Below, piece by piece: positions 7,957 to 16,040 of a stretch of DNA of 51,202 bases. The notes below the pieces were generated by a model. That model was not told the DNA's origin, searched no databases, and saw only the letters and a program-made list of their open reading frames with translations. The stretch comes from an uncultured Verrucomicrobia subdivision 3 bacterium. GTDB taxonomy: Bacteria; Verrucomicrobiota; Verrucomicrobiia; Limisphaerales; UBA11358. Each line of letters begins with the position of its first letter. The stretch's first letter is position 1. The translations under genes and the position numbers were made by a program. The stretch spans positions 1-51,202 of the forward strand of contig CAIXUZ010000051.1 in assembly GCA_903922735.1 (NCBI GenBank), in the 5' to 3' direction.

Positions 7957-8841
7957 TCAAAGATACGTTCCTCGCCAATGAAGTTTACGCCGCAAGGCTT
8001 CGAGAAACGAGCCGTCACCCAGATGCACGAGGCGCACCGTGCTGCGGCTCCGGTGGATGGTTATTTCATCGCCGATGACAAGTTCGCCGACAATCTGGCC
8101 GTCCGCATTTAGAAACGTCGCCGGCTCGGTCTTGATGGCCTTTACGCGAAGGGTGGCCGATAGCGGTAGAATGATGGAACGGTTGGATAACGCGTGTGGA
8201 CAAATCGGTGTCAGGACGAAGACTTCCGCCGTTGGTAAAACAATTGCCCCGCCCGCTGCCAGTGAATAGGCAGTGGAACCGGTTGGTGAACTGATGATTA
8301 AGCCGTCGCAACGGTAACGCGTGATGTGCTCGCCGTCCACGCTCACGTCCAGTGCGATGAGTCGTGAGGCGGCCCCGCGGCTGATGACGATATCGTTGAG
8401 CGCAGTGGTTTTGATTGGTATTCCGTTGGCGTTGCCGGTGGCCGCAATCAGCGCCCGGGATTCAAAGCGAAATTTCCCTTGCCAGAGCAGCTTTAAAGCC
8501 GCGGCCAGCTCGTCCGATGGAACTGCGGTGAGAAAGCCTAACCCGCCAATGTTCACGCCGAGCATCGGCGTTGGCGAGCCGGCAATCTGCCGCGCAACGT
8601 GGAGCATCGTGCCGTCACCGCCGAAAATAATTAGCAAATCTACTTCCTGGGCTAATGTGGCGGCATCGGGTAGAACTTCGCATTTCAACTTGGCGAGTTG
8701 GGCGGTGATGGCATCGCAAACGATTGTCTTTCGTGCCTGTTTGATTAGCTTTGCCGCCGTGCGGACGATTGCGCCACAAGCGGATTTTTCCGCGTTGCCG
8801 ACGAGTCCGATTCGGTGAAATGGTTCAGCAGGTTTTTTCAA
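7957..8841 (-). CDS. nadK: NAD kinase
   Basis: NAD kinase phosphorylates NAD to NADP with ATP or polyphosphate. The 294-residue protein has the diagnostic GGDGT at residues 74-78, the NIGGLGFLTAV segment (about 97-107), an LNDIVI motif and the GSTAYSLAAGG nucleotide-binding loop (about 191-201). Its start overlaps the end of the upstream tlyA gene by 17 bp, so the two are translationally linked. The tlyA-nadK pairing is familiar in several bacterial phyla. Confidence 0.96.
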   Translation of the reverse strand: MKKPAEPFHRIGLVGNAEKSACGAIVRTAAKLIKQARKTIVCDAITAQLAKLKCEVLPDAATLAQEVDLLIIFGGDGTMLHVARQIAGSPTPMLGVNIGGLGFLTAVPSDELAAALKLLWQGKFRFESRALIAATGNANGIPIKTTALNDIVISRGAASRLIALDVSVDGEHITRYRCDGLIISSPTGSTAYSLAAGGAIVLPTAEVFVLTPICPHALSNRSIILPLSATLRVKAIKTEPATFLNADGQIVGELVIGDEITIHRSRSTVRLVHLGDGSFLEALRRKLHWRGTYL

Positions 8842-9559
8842 TCAGCGTCAGAAATTCTTTGTTGCCGGCGGGGCCGAGCAGAGGGGATTCAACCACACCT
8901 CGCCAGCAAAGACCAGCCTGTGCGGAGATAAAATCTTCCAATTCTGCCAGCACGCGCTGGTGGATGACTGGGTCGGTGATGACCCCGCGACCTTTATCGG
9001 CCTCCTCTTTGCCCGCTTCGAACTGGGGCTTGATGAGTGCGATAATCTTCCCGCCTGGTTTGAGTAAAGGCACGGCGGACGGCAGGATTTTTTTGAGCGA
9101 GATGAATGAACAATCGATCACCGCAAGGTCGGCCAGAGCGGGCAGGCTTGCCGGCTTAAGATGTCGGGCATTGGTTTTTTCCATGACCGCGACTCGCGGG
9201 TCAGTTCGCAGTTTCCATGCCAGCTGACCTTGCCCGACGTCCACGGCAAACACTTTGGTGGCCCCGCGTTGCAGCAGGCAGTCGGTAAATCCGCCGGTCG
9301 AAGCCCCCAGGTCGATTGCGGTGCAGTTGGTGACGGTGATTTGAAAATATTCGAGTGCGTGATCAAGCTTATGTCCGCCCCGGCTGACAAACTTATCGGC
9401 CGCGGTTACTGTGATTTCATCCGTGGGCTTGATTGAGTCGCTGGGTTTGCGAGCCGGATGGCCGTTGATGCGAACGGCTCCGGCCAGGACCAGTCGCTTG
9501 GCTTTTTCCCGGCTGTCGCACTGGGCGCGCTCGACAAGGGCTTGATCCAGTCGGGTCAC
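8825..9559 (-). CDS. tlyA: TlyA-family rRNA 2'-O-methyltransferase
   Basis: The 244-residue protein combines an N-terminal S4 RNA-binding domain (about 2-60, RLDQALVER...SREKAKRLVLAGAV) with an FtsJ-like SAM-dependent methyltransferase. SAM motif I is DLGASTGGFTDCLLQRGA near residue 85, and KPQFEAG sits near 180. TlyA enzymes 2'-O-methylate cytidines of 16S and/or 23S rRNA; some homologues were once annotated as haemolysins. It overlaps nadK downstream and follows the pseudo-receiver gene after only 2 bp, suggesting one transcription unit with the PilT genes. Confidence 0.92.
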   Translation of the reverse strand: MTRLDQALVERAQCDSREKAKRLVLAGAVRINGHPARKPSDSIKPTDEITVTAADKFVSRGGHKLDHALEYFQITVTNCTAIDLGASTGGFTDCLLQRGATKVFAVDVGQGQLAWKLRTDPRVAVMEKTNARHLKPASLPALADLAVIDCSFISLKKILPSAVPLLKPGGKIIALIKPQFEAGKEEADKGRGVITDPVIHQRVLAELEDFISAQAGLCWRGVVESPLLGPAGNKEFLTLIEKTC

Positions 9560-9561
9560 GT

Positions 9562-10035
9562 TTAAGTGCGGGTGCCGCTAATGAGCACGCGGTTCTGAAC
9601 TTCGCGGTAGCTATGGAGAAAAGTGTTGTTGTCGGCGACGGCTTTCTCTACCAATTGTTTGAGGAGGAAAAGCTCGGAACTGTTGATGACGGCGTGGACG
9701 CTGTTTTTGAATGCCTCCATTGGCGTAAAAGTTTGAAAAGCGTTGCCGATGAGCAGGATGGTTGCATGGCGGCGCTGATTGACCGGCATGTTTTGCAGGG
9801 TTTTAAGCGCAAGGTTTTCGTCTGGGGTATTGGCACCAAAGAGTTCCTCCATGAGCACCAACTGATAATGAGTCTGGCCAAATCGTAGCAGAAAATCACT
9901 ATGCGTGGCAGCGGTGTGAACCTTGTAGCCAAGCTCATTAAGTGCGGATTTTGCGGAATCTAGCCATTCAGGGGTGGAAAAGGCTACGAGCGCGGGCATG
10001 TCTCCGCTGCTGACGAAATCAAAGGTGTCGTTCAT
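9562..10035 (-). CDS. degenerate receiver-domain protein
   Basis: This 157-residue protein looks like a CheY-type receiver domain: alternating hydrophobic strands at PALVAFSTP (about 14-22), YQLVLMEELF (about 57-66) and ATILLIGNAF (about 91-100), with the expected spacing. The usual phospho-acceptor Asp after strand 3 appears to be replaced within LVLMEE, so it is probably phosphorylation-independent. The gene shares a 4-bp ATGA overlap with the upstream PilT-like gene, which suggests a role in controlling pilus retraction or twitching. No other domain is recognised. Confidence 0.6.
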   Translation of the reverse strand: MNDTFDFVSSGDMPALVAFSTPEWLDSAKSALNELGYKVHTAATHSDFLLRFGQTHYQLVLMEELFGANTPDENLALKTLQNMPVNQRRHATILLIGNAFQTFTPMEAFKNSVHAVINSSELFLLKQLVEKAVADNNTFLHSYREVQNRVLISGTRT

Positions 10036-11228
10036 TTGATTTTTAAGATTGGTGGTGCCTCGGCGGTCGCGCCATGAGCGCCAGCTTTCATCCGGAGGGT
10101 ATTCAGGTTGCTGGTTTGTTCACCTCGGGCTTTTTTTAAGTTATCAATTGCGCGGGAGATAATGCTGCGTTTGGTGCAATAGAGCAGGGCGGTCTCTTCC
10201 GTGATGGCACCACGGTCATAGGCTTCAATGCAGGTCTGATCAAAATTTCGCCAGCCAAATGGATAACTGGCTTCGATGATTTCATAAAAAGTTTTCCCTT
10301 CGCTTTCGCCCAGACGAATGCTTTCCTGGGTTCGAAGGTTGGAGCCCATGATTTCAAGTAATGCAAACCGGCCGCCTTCAATTTTTGGAACGAGCCGTTG
10401 ACTTACAACCCAGCGCAGCGAGTCGGCCAGCCGGATTCGGATCTGTTCCTGTTCCTCTGGTTCGAACATGCCCAGAATGCGGTTTACTGTCTCGCCAGCA
10501 TTAATCGTGTGCAGCGTGCTCAATACCAGATGGCCGGTTTCTGCGGCGCTCAAGGCGATTTTAACGGTGTCTTGGTCGCGCATTTCGCCCACGAGAATCA
10601 CCTTCGGTGCCTGGCGCAGCGCGGCGCGCAGACCGTTGGCATAGGAATCAAAATCAATGCCCAATTCCCGCTGGTTGAATGTGGCCTTATCATGCGTGTG
10701 CAGATATTCCACGGGGTCTTCCAGTGTCACAATGTGGACGGGCTTATGGTGGTTAATTTCGTTTAAGATGGCCGCAAGGGTGGTGGATTTGCCGGAACCG
10801 GTTGCCCCGGTCACCAACACCAGCCCGGTTTTTTCGCGCGGAATTTCCTTTAAAATCGGCGGAAACTTTAATTGCTCCAGCGTCGGTATCACCGCGTTTA
10901 ATTGTCGGCAGACGATGGAATAATTGCCGCGTTGTGAAAAAATATTTACGCGAAACCGGGCTTTGTCGCTCAACGCATATGAGGCATCACATGAGCCATG
11001 TCGTAGCAGATCCTCAATATGCCATAGGTTGTCGCCGATGATGTTAAGCGCAATGGTCTCAATCTGGAACGGAGTAAGTTTTTCTATCGGTGGATCAATT
11101 ATGACCGGCTTGAGATCGCCGTAAGCCTCGACCTGTGGCGGACGATCTACGGTGAAATTCAAATCAGAAACTTCTGGCTGTGAAGCCAGCATCGTTGTCA
11201 GCATCTGATCCAGTTCCGGTCTTCGCAT
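10032..11228 (-). CDS. PilT/PilU-type pilus ATPase (second copy)
   Basis: The 398-residue protein is a GspE/PilT-superfamily secretion ATPase. It shows a Walker A GATGSGKSTT (about 142), an Asp box VTLEDPVEY, a Walker B-like KVILVGEMRD and a His box GHLVLSTLHT. Such enzymes depolymerise type IV pili in twitching. It follows another PilT after 2 bp and diverges from it (about 25 extra C-terminal residues and different Asp-box details), much like PilT/PilU pairs, though which is which cannot be told. It overlaps the pseudo-receiver gene. Confidence 0.9.
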   Translation of the reverse strand: MRRPELDQMLTTMLASQPEVSDLNFTVDRPPQVEAYGDLKPVIIDPPIEKLTPFQIETIALNIIGDNLWHIEDLLRHGSCDASYALSDKARFRVNIFSQRGNYSIVCRQLNAVIPTLEQLKFPPILKEIPREKTGLVLVTGATGSGKSTTLAAILNEINHHKPVHIVTLEDPVEYLHTHDKATFNQRELGIDFDSYANGLRAALRQAPKVILVGEMRDQDTVKIALSAAETGHLVLSTLHTINAGETVNRILGMFEPEEQEQIRIRLADSLRWVVSQRLVPKIEGGRFALLEIMGSNLRTQESIRLGESEGKTFYEIIEASYPFGWRNFDQTCIEAYDRGAITEETALLYCTKRSIISRAIDNLKKARGEQTSNLNTLRMKAGAHGATAEAPPILKIK

Positions 11229-11230
11229 AG

Positions 11231-12328
11231 TTACATGGCATCTTCATCTTCCGGCGGATGTGCCAGCAGCGGGCGGAATTTTTTCTTGTCGAGTGCCTTA
11301 TCAAAGGCGTCTTCCGGTGTGATGCGCTTCATGCGGACATGCTCCATGATGTGGTCGTCCAACTGCTGGTTGCCAAATTTCTTGCCAATCTGAATCATGC
11401 CTTGAATCTGATGGGTCTTGCCTTCACGCACGAGATTGGCCACGGCGGTGTTAAACACCAGGACTTCAAACGCCGCCACGCGACCTTTCTTGTCGCAACG
11501 CTTGAAAAGGGTCTGTGCCACGACGCCTTTCAAGGCTTCGGATAATGTCTGCCGAATCTTGTTTTGCTGGTCCGCAGGGAAAACGTCAATGATCCGGTCC
11601 ACCGTCTTGGCTGCGCTCTGCGTGTGCAGTGTGCCGAAGACTAGGTGACCGGTCGCCGCTGCCGTGATTGCGAGTTCGATGGTTTCCAAGTCGCGCATTT
11701 CACCGACGAGGATGATGTCCGGGTCTTCGCGCAGCGCACCGCGCAGGGCGGCGGCGAATGATTTGGTGTGCACGCCGACTTCCCGGTGGTTAACCAGGCA
11801 GTTTTTACTTTCGTGGACAAACTCGATGGGGTCTTCGACCGTGATGATGTGGTCTTTGCGGTTCCGGTTGCAGTAGTCCACGATCGCTGCCAGCGTGGTG
11901 GATTTGCCTGAACCGGTCGGGCCGGTAACGACCACCAGGCCACGGTTTAGCATCGCAAATTTTTTAAATACCGAAGGCAGTGGAGCCTCCAGTTTTTCAA
12001 AATCCTCAAACGACAGCACGCGGCTTGGAATTTGACGGAACACCGAGCTGACGCCGTTTTTCTGGTTGAAGAAATTTACGCGGAAACGTGAGATGTTGGG
12101 GATTTCGTAACCGAAGTCCACGTCGCCGGTTTCTTCAAATTGTTTAATTTTGTAATCCGGCGCGATTTCGTAGAGCATGGCCTTGAGCGTGTCATTATCC
12201 AGAGGGGGATAATCCACGCGTTGCAGCTCGCCGTTGATGCGCATCATGGGCGGGTTGCCGGAAGCCATGTGGAGGTCAGAAGCTTTCTGCTCAAACATCA
12301 GGTTGAAAAATGCGTCAATTTTAGCCAT
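11231..12328 (-). CDS. pilT: PilT-type twitching motility ATPase
   Basis: I prefer the ATG at 12328 (365 residues) over one 24 bp upstream because AGAGGA lies at good Shine-Dalgarno spacing before it. The protein has the PilT N-terminal PAS-like domain with ASDLHMASG, a Walker A GPTGSGKST (about residue 137), TVEDPIEFVH, DIILVGEMRDLETI and the GHLVFGTLHTQSA His box. It retracts type IV pili by hydrolysing ATP at the inner-membrane platform. It is first of a likely four- or five-gene unit (pilT, pilT2, pseudo-receiver, tlyA, nadK). Pilus structural genes are at 25.9-33.9 kb. Confidence 0.93.
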   Translation of the reverse strand: MAKIDAFFNLMFEQKASDLHMASGNPPMMRINGELQRVDYPPLDNDTLKAMLYEIAPDYKIKQFEETGDVDFGYEIPNISRFRVNFFNQKNGVSSVFRQIPSRVLSFEDFEKLEAPLPSVFKKFAMLNRGLVVVTGPTGSGKSTTLAAIVDYCNRNRKDHIITVEDPIEFVHESKNCLVNHREVGVHTKSFAAALRGALREDPDIILVGEMRDLETIELAITAAATGHLVFGTLHTQSAAKTVDRIIDVFPADQQNKIRQTLSEALKGVVAQTLFKRCDKKGRVAAFEVLVFNTAVANLVREGKTHQIQGMIQIGKKFGNQQLDDHIMEHVRMKRITPEDAFDKALDKKKFRPLLAHPPEDEDAM

Positions 12329-12380
12329 AAAGTCCTCTCGTTGATTCGACACTAACGCAAGCCATGTTTATCCGCAAGCA

Positions 12381-13469
12381 ATGAAAATGCCGGGTGAAAA
12401 TATTCATCAGGAAATCCGGTGTCATGGCGCTATTTCCTTTGCGCGTTTCATGGATCTGGCGCTCTATTCTCCCGAAGCTGGCTATTATGAAAACCAGCAA
12501 GGAAACGTTGGCCGGCACGGCGATTTTATCACCAGCGTCAGCGTTGGAAGTCTGTTTGGCGAACTGCTCGCGTGTCAATTTGCTGAATGGCTTGAAGCTT
12601 TGCGGGTTCGGCATCACCCAATGCGAATCATCGAGGCTGGGGCCCACGACGGGAAACTTGCCGCTGATATTTTAAAATGGCTCCAAATCCACCGGGAAAA
12701 ACTTTTTTCTGAAATTGAATATTTCATTCTGGAACCGTCGCCGATCCGGCAGGGATGGCAGCGGGAAACAATGAAAAAACATGCTTTGGCCGTCCGTTGG
12801 ATTTCCGGTATGACGGATCCAGCGATCCAGGCATCCGGGGGCATTGTTTTTAGCAATGAGCTGCTCGATGCCATGCCCGTTCATCGCCTGGGCTGGGATG
12901 CCGAGGCCAAGGCCTGGTTCGAGTGGGGCGTCACTCTCGCCGGGGAAACGCTGGTCTGGATGCGTTTGCAGGAAATTATTCATGATTCCCGGTTTGCCAT
13001 TCCAGCCCCGCCGGAACTCCTGGCGGTTCTGCCTGACGGCTACACCATCGAAATTTCTCCTGCCGCTGAAAAATGGTGGCGTGAAGCTGCAAGCATATTG
13101 GTTGACGGCAAACTGCTTGCCATTGATTACGGATTCACCTCCGGGGAGCAGTTTTCACCTTCACGAATCAATGGCACCCTTCGCGCCTATCATCAACACC
13201 ACGTCAGTGACGATTTGCTGATGCGTCCAGGCGAACAGGACTTGACCGCCCACGTTAATTTTTCTGCCATTCAAAAAGCCGGTGAGGAAGCTGGATTGAA
13301 AACCGAAAATTACTGCCCTCAGCCGCAATTCCTCACCCGGATATTGAGTGCGGCCGTAAGGCAGGGGGATTTCGCCGGCTTGGATGCGCGACAGATCCGG
13401 CAGTTTCAAACCCTCACGCATCCGGAACACTTGGGCCGTGCTTTTCATGTGCTGGTTCAGTCGCGCTGA
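12381..13469 (+). CDS. MidA/NDUFAF7-family SAM-dependent methyltransferase
   Basis: The 362-residue protein matches the COG1565 pattern: an N-terminal ISFARFMDLALYSPEAGYY (about 19-37), GRHGDFITSVSVGSLFGELLA (about 45-65), then IIEAGAHDGKLAADIL as SAM motif I and FSNELLDAMPVHRL (about 157). In mitochondria the relative NDUFAF7/MidA methylates an arginine of a complex I subunit; the bacterial substrate is unknown. It diverges from pilT and its 3' end overlaps rsmE by 13 bp tail to tail. Start could also be the ATG two codons in. Confidence 0.85.
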   Translation: MKMPGENIHQEIRCHGAISFARFMDLALYSPEAGYYENQQGNVGRHGDFITSVSVGSLFGELLACQFAEWLEALRVRHHPMRIIEAGAHDGKLAADILKWLQIHREKLFSEIEYFILEPSPIRQGWQRETMKKHALAVRWISGMTDPAIQASGGIVFSNELLDAMPVHRLGWDAEAKAWFEWGVTLAGETLVWMRLQEIIHDSRFAIPAPPELLAVLPDGYTIEISPAAEKWWREAASILVDGKLLAIDYGFTSGEQFSPSRINGTLRAYHQHHVSDDLLMRPGEQDLTAHVNFSAIQKAGEEAGLKTENYCPQPQFLTRILSAAVRQGDFAGLDARQIRQFQTLTHPEHLGRAFHVLVQSR

Positions 13470-14206
13470 AGTTCGTAATTCAAGAACGACAGGCAGTAAA
13501 TCGCCGCTGTTTCCACGCGCAAGGTCAGTTTGCCGAGGGTGATGGGTTGTGCGCCAGCCGCTTCGATGGCTTGCAATTCCGCCAGCGTGAAATCTCCTTC
13601 CGGCCCGATCCAAATGCCAGCGCTCTTTGGCTTGCGTCCGTGCTGTGACCAAAAAGCGGTGAAAACCTCGCGCGGATGAAATCGTTTCGTTTGAAGTGAG
13701 CCAACCAAGGTCAGTTCCGGCAATCCGACCTTCGCGAGAAATTCGTTTAAAACAATTGGAGTTTCAAGGCGTGGCAGCCACGTTGCGCCGCATTGCTTGA
13801 TGGCTTCGATGGCGACCTGTTGCCATTTATGGCGCTTTGCTTCCGCGCCTTCGCCGTCGAGTTGCGCCACGACGCGTTCGGTCAGCAGCGGAACGATGCG
13901 CTGCACCCCGAGTTCCACGGATTTTTGAATGATGTCTTCAATGATTTTCCCCTTGGGAATGGCGACAAACAAGCTGACGGGGCAGGGTGGGGCGGGAGTC
14001 AATTTCCTTTCCTTTACGGACAGCGCGATGGCTTTTTTGGCAATGCTTTCCACGGCGCAATGAAATTCAGTGCCCGTACCATCCAGAACCGTCACGCCGG
14101 CGCCGGGTTTTAGGCGCAGGACGTGCAGCGCGTGGTGGGTCTCACGTTCGTCCAGGTGGAGTGAATTTCCATGGCAGTTTTCCGGCGCCAGATAAAAGCG
14201 ATGCAT
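13457..14206 (-). CDS. rsmE: 16S rRNA m3U1498 methyltransferase RsmE
   Basis: RsmE methylates N3 of U1498 in 16S rRNA. The 249-residue form starting MHRFYLAPENCHG at 14206 fits the family; a longer frame from 14290 would add 28 Arg-rich residues that merely shadow the end of dnaJ, so I reject it. The SPOUT knot motifs are visible: LTLVGSLQTKR, GIWIGPEGDFTLAE and ITLGKLTLRVETAAI. It lies 7 bp downstream of dnaJ, a familiar grpE/dnaJ/rsmE heat-shock neighbourhood. Confidence 0.93.
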   Translation of the reverse strand: MHRFYLAPENCHGNSLHLDERETHHALHVLRLKPGAGVTVLDGTGTEFHCAVESIAKKAIALSVKERKLTPAPPCPVSLFVAIPKGKIIEDIIQKSVELGVQRIVPLLTERVVAQLDGEGAEAKRHKWQQVAIEAIKQCGATWLPRLETPIVLNEFLAKVGLPELTLVGSLQTKRFHPREVFTAFWSQHGRKPKSAGIWIGPEGDFTLAELQAIEAAGAQPITLGKLTLRVETAAIYCLSFLNYELQRD

Positions 14207-14213
14207 GGCGAAT

Positions 14214-15350
14214 TCACGTGAAGAACTTTTTTGCCTTCTCAAAAAACCCCTGCGCCAGCGGCGCCTCCTTGCCGTCGCACAGGGCGGCAAATTCCTGCAG
14301 CTTATGTTTTTGCTCGGAATTCAAATGGGTCGGCACTTCGACTTGGACCCGGATATGCAAGTCGCCCTGTCCGTAGCCTTGGAGGTTTTTCACTCCGCGC
14401 CCCTTGAGCCGGAGCAAGGTGCCGGGTTGCGTGCCGGCGGGAATCCTGATCGTGGCTTTGCCTTCCAGCGTGGGCACTTCAATCTCCGCCCCCAGGGTGG
14501 CCTGGACAAAACTCACCGGGATTTCACACAGCAAATCGTCACCCTCGCGTGAAAACACCTCGTGCTGCTTGACCTGCAGAAAAACATAGAGATCGCCCGC
14601 CGGGCCGCCGCGCGAACCCGCCTCGCCATTGCCGGCGGAGCGCAGGCGGGAACCGGCTTCCACGCCGGCGGGAATGCGCAATTTGATTTTTGAGGTGCGC
14701 TCCTGTTTGCCGTTGCCGGCGCATTTCTTGCATGGCTTTTCCAGAATGCGCCCCGCGCCTTTGCAGTGCGGGCACGTTTGCGCGATGCTGAAAATGCCGC
14801 GGGAGGTGAGGACCTGGCCGCGTCCGCCACAGGTTCCGCATGGGCGCATTTTTGATCCGGCCTCGGCTCCGGAGCCGTTGCAGCCCTCGCATTTGTCGGG
14901 CTTGGTGATGGAGATTTCTTTTTCGCAGCCCAGCGCCGCTTCTTCCAGCGTGATCTGCATGTCATAGCGCAGATCATCGCCGCGTTGCGGGCCGGTGGGA
15001 TCCTGCCCGCCGCCGAATAGATTTTCAAAAATGCTGCTGCCGCCGCCGCTGCCGCCAAAAACCTCGCGAAAAATATCAAACGGATCATGAAATCCGCCCC
15101 CGCCGCCCCGGGCGCGGGCGCGCGGGTCGAAGGCGTCGTGGCCGTATTGATCATAGGCGGCCCGTTTTTGCGGGTCGCTTAGGATTTCATAGGCATGGCC
15201 GAGTTCCTTGAAATTTTCCTCGGCGGCTTTGTCACCGGGATTTTTGTCCGGATGGAATTTCACCGCCTGCTTGCGGTAGGCTTTTTTGATTTCATCATCG
15301 TTCGCACCGCGTGGCACGCCGAGGATTTCGTAATAGTCGCGTTTGGCCAT
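14214..15350 (-). CDS. dnaJ: chaperone DnaJ (Hsp40)
   Basis: A 378-residue type I J-protein that delivers clients to DnaK and stimulates its ATPase. It has a J domain (1-70) with the HPD tripeptide in [10 protein letters not shown], a Gly/Phe-rich linker (about 75-125), four CxxCxGxG zinc-finger repeats (about 150-215) and the C-terminal substrate-binding domain. The zinc repeats are complete, although the first reads CEGCNGSG. It sits 27 bp downstream of grpE; dnaK and hrcA are not in this window. Confidence 0.97.
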   Translation of the reverse strand: MAKRDYYEILGVPRGANDDEIKKAYRKQAVKFHPDKNPGDKAAEENFKELGHAYEILSDPQKRAAYDQYGHDAFDPRARARGGGGGFHDPFDIFREVFGGSGGGSSIFENLFGGGQDPTGPQRGDDLRYDMQITLEEAALGCEKEISITKPDKCEGCNGSGAEAGSKMRPCGTCGGRGQVLTSRGIFSIAQTCPHCKGAGRILEKPCKKCAGNGKQERTSKIKLRIPAGVEAGSRLRSAGNGEAGSRGGPAGDLYVFLQVKQHEVFSREGDDLLCEIPVSFVQATLGAEIEVPTLEGKATIRIPAGTQPGTLLRLKGRGVKNLQGYGQGDLHIRVQVEVPTHLNSEQKHKLQEFAALCDGKEAPLAQGFFEKAKKFFT

Positions 15351-15377
15351 GAAAGGTTTCGAATTGCTGGTTTTTGA

Positions 15378-15956
15378 TTACAAATTCGCCGCCGGTTTTT
15401 TAGCGACGATGACGGTGGCGGGACGCACGAGCCGGTCCTTCAGTTTGTAACCTTTGCGGAGTTGTTGCATCACGTTGCCTTCGGCGACCTCGGCTGATTC
15501 CTGTTCGGAAATGGCCTCATGCAGATTCGGGTCGAACTGCTTGCCGGCGGCGTCAATCTCTTCCAGGCCGGTCTCAGTGAGTGCGGTCTTGAGCTGTTGC
15601 TGGATCATCACGACGCCGGATTGAAGCGCGGCGAGCTTGTCGCCTTCGGCGTTTTGCGCGGCGGCGAGGGCCATCTCAAAATTGTCGAGGACGGGAAGCA
15701 GTTTTTGGATCAGTGAGTAATTGGCGTATTGCGCGGCCTCGATTTTTTCGCGGGCGGCGCGTTTTTTGAAATTATCTAAATCGGCGGTGGCGCGGAGCAG
15801 GCGTTCCCAATGCTCATCCGCTTTGGCCGCTTGGCTCTTGAGTTGTTCAATTTGTTCGGGCGTGGGCGGCGGCAGCGGTGCCGGCACGGCGGCGGCGGTT
15901 TCGGGGTCGGGCAAATTGTTTTTGGTTTTGCTCATAGGCTTTTTGCGTCCAAACAT
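15378..15956 (-). CDS. grpE: nucleotide exchange factor GrpE
   Basis: GrpE releases ADP from DnaK. The 192-residue protein has a Pro/Ala-rich disordered start (about 10-35), a long coiled coil (about 35-95), then LLPVLDNFEMAL and the beta domain ending VRPATVIVAKKP. It is first of grpE-dnaJ-rsmE. No CIRCE element (TTAGCACTC inverted repeat) was found in the 85-bp upstream gap, so HrcA control is not indicated here. An internal ATG seven codons in is an alternative start. Confidence 0.95.
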   Translation of the reverse strand: MFGRKKPMSKTKNNLPDPETAAAVPAPLPPPTPEQIEQLKSQAAKADEHWERLLRATADLDNFKKRAAREKIEAAQYANYSLIQKLLPVLDNFEMALAAAQNAEGDKLAALQSGVVMIQQQLKTALTETGLEEIDAAGKQFDPNLHEAISEQESAEVAEGNVMQQLRKGYKLKDRLVRPATVIVAKKPAANL

Positions 15957-16040
15957 TAATTGAGAAAATTATCAGGTTCGCTGCTAGGCAGCAACGGGCA
16001 AGCCGGGAACCTCCGCGCTTGAATCTTCAAATGTGTAAAC

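Noticed and set aside
15957..16040. CIRCE/HrcA operator upstream of grpE
   Set aside because: No TTAGCACTC-N9-GAGTGCTAA match was found in the gap.
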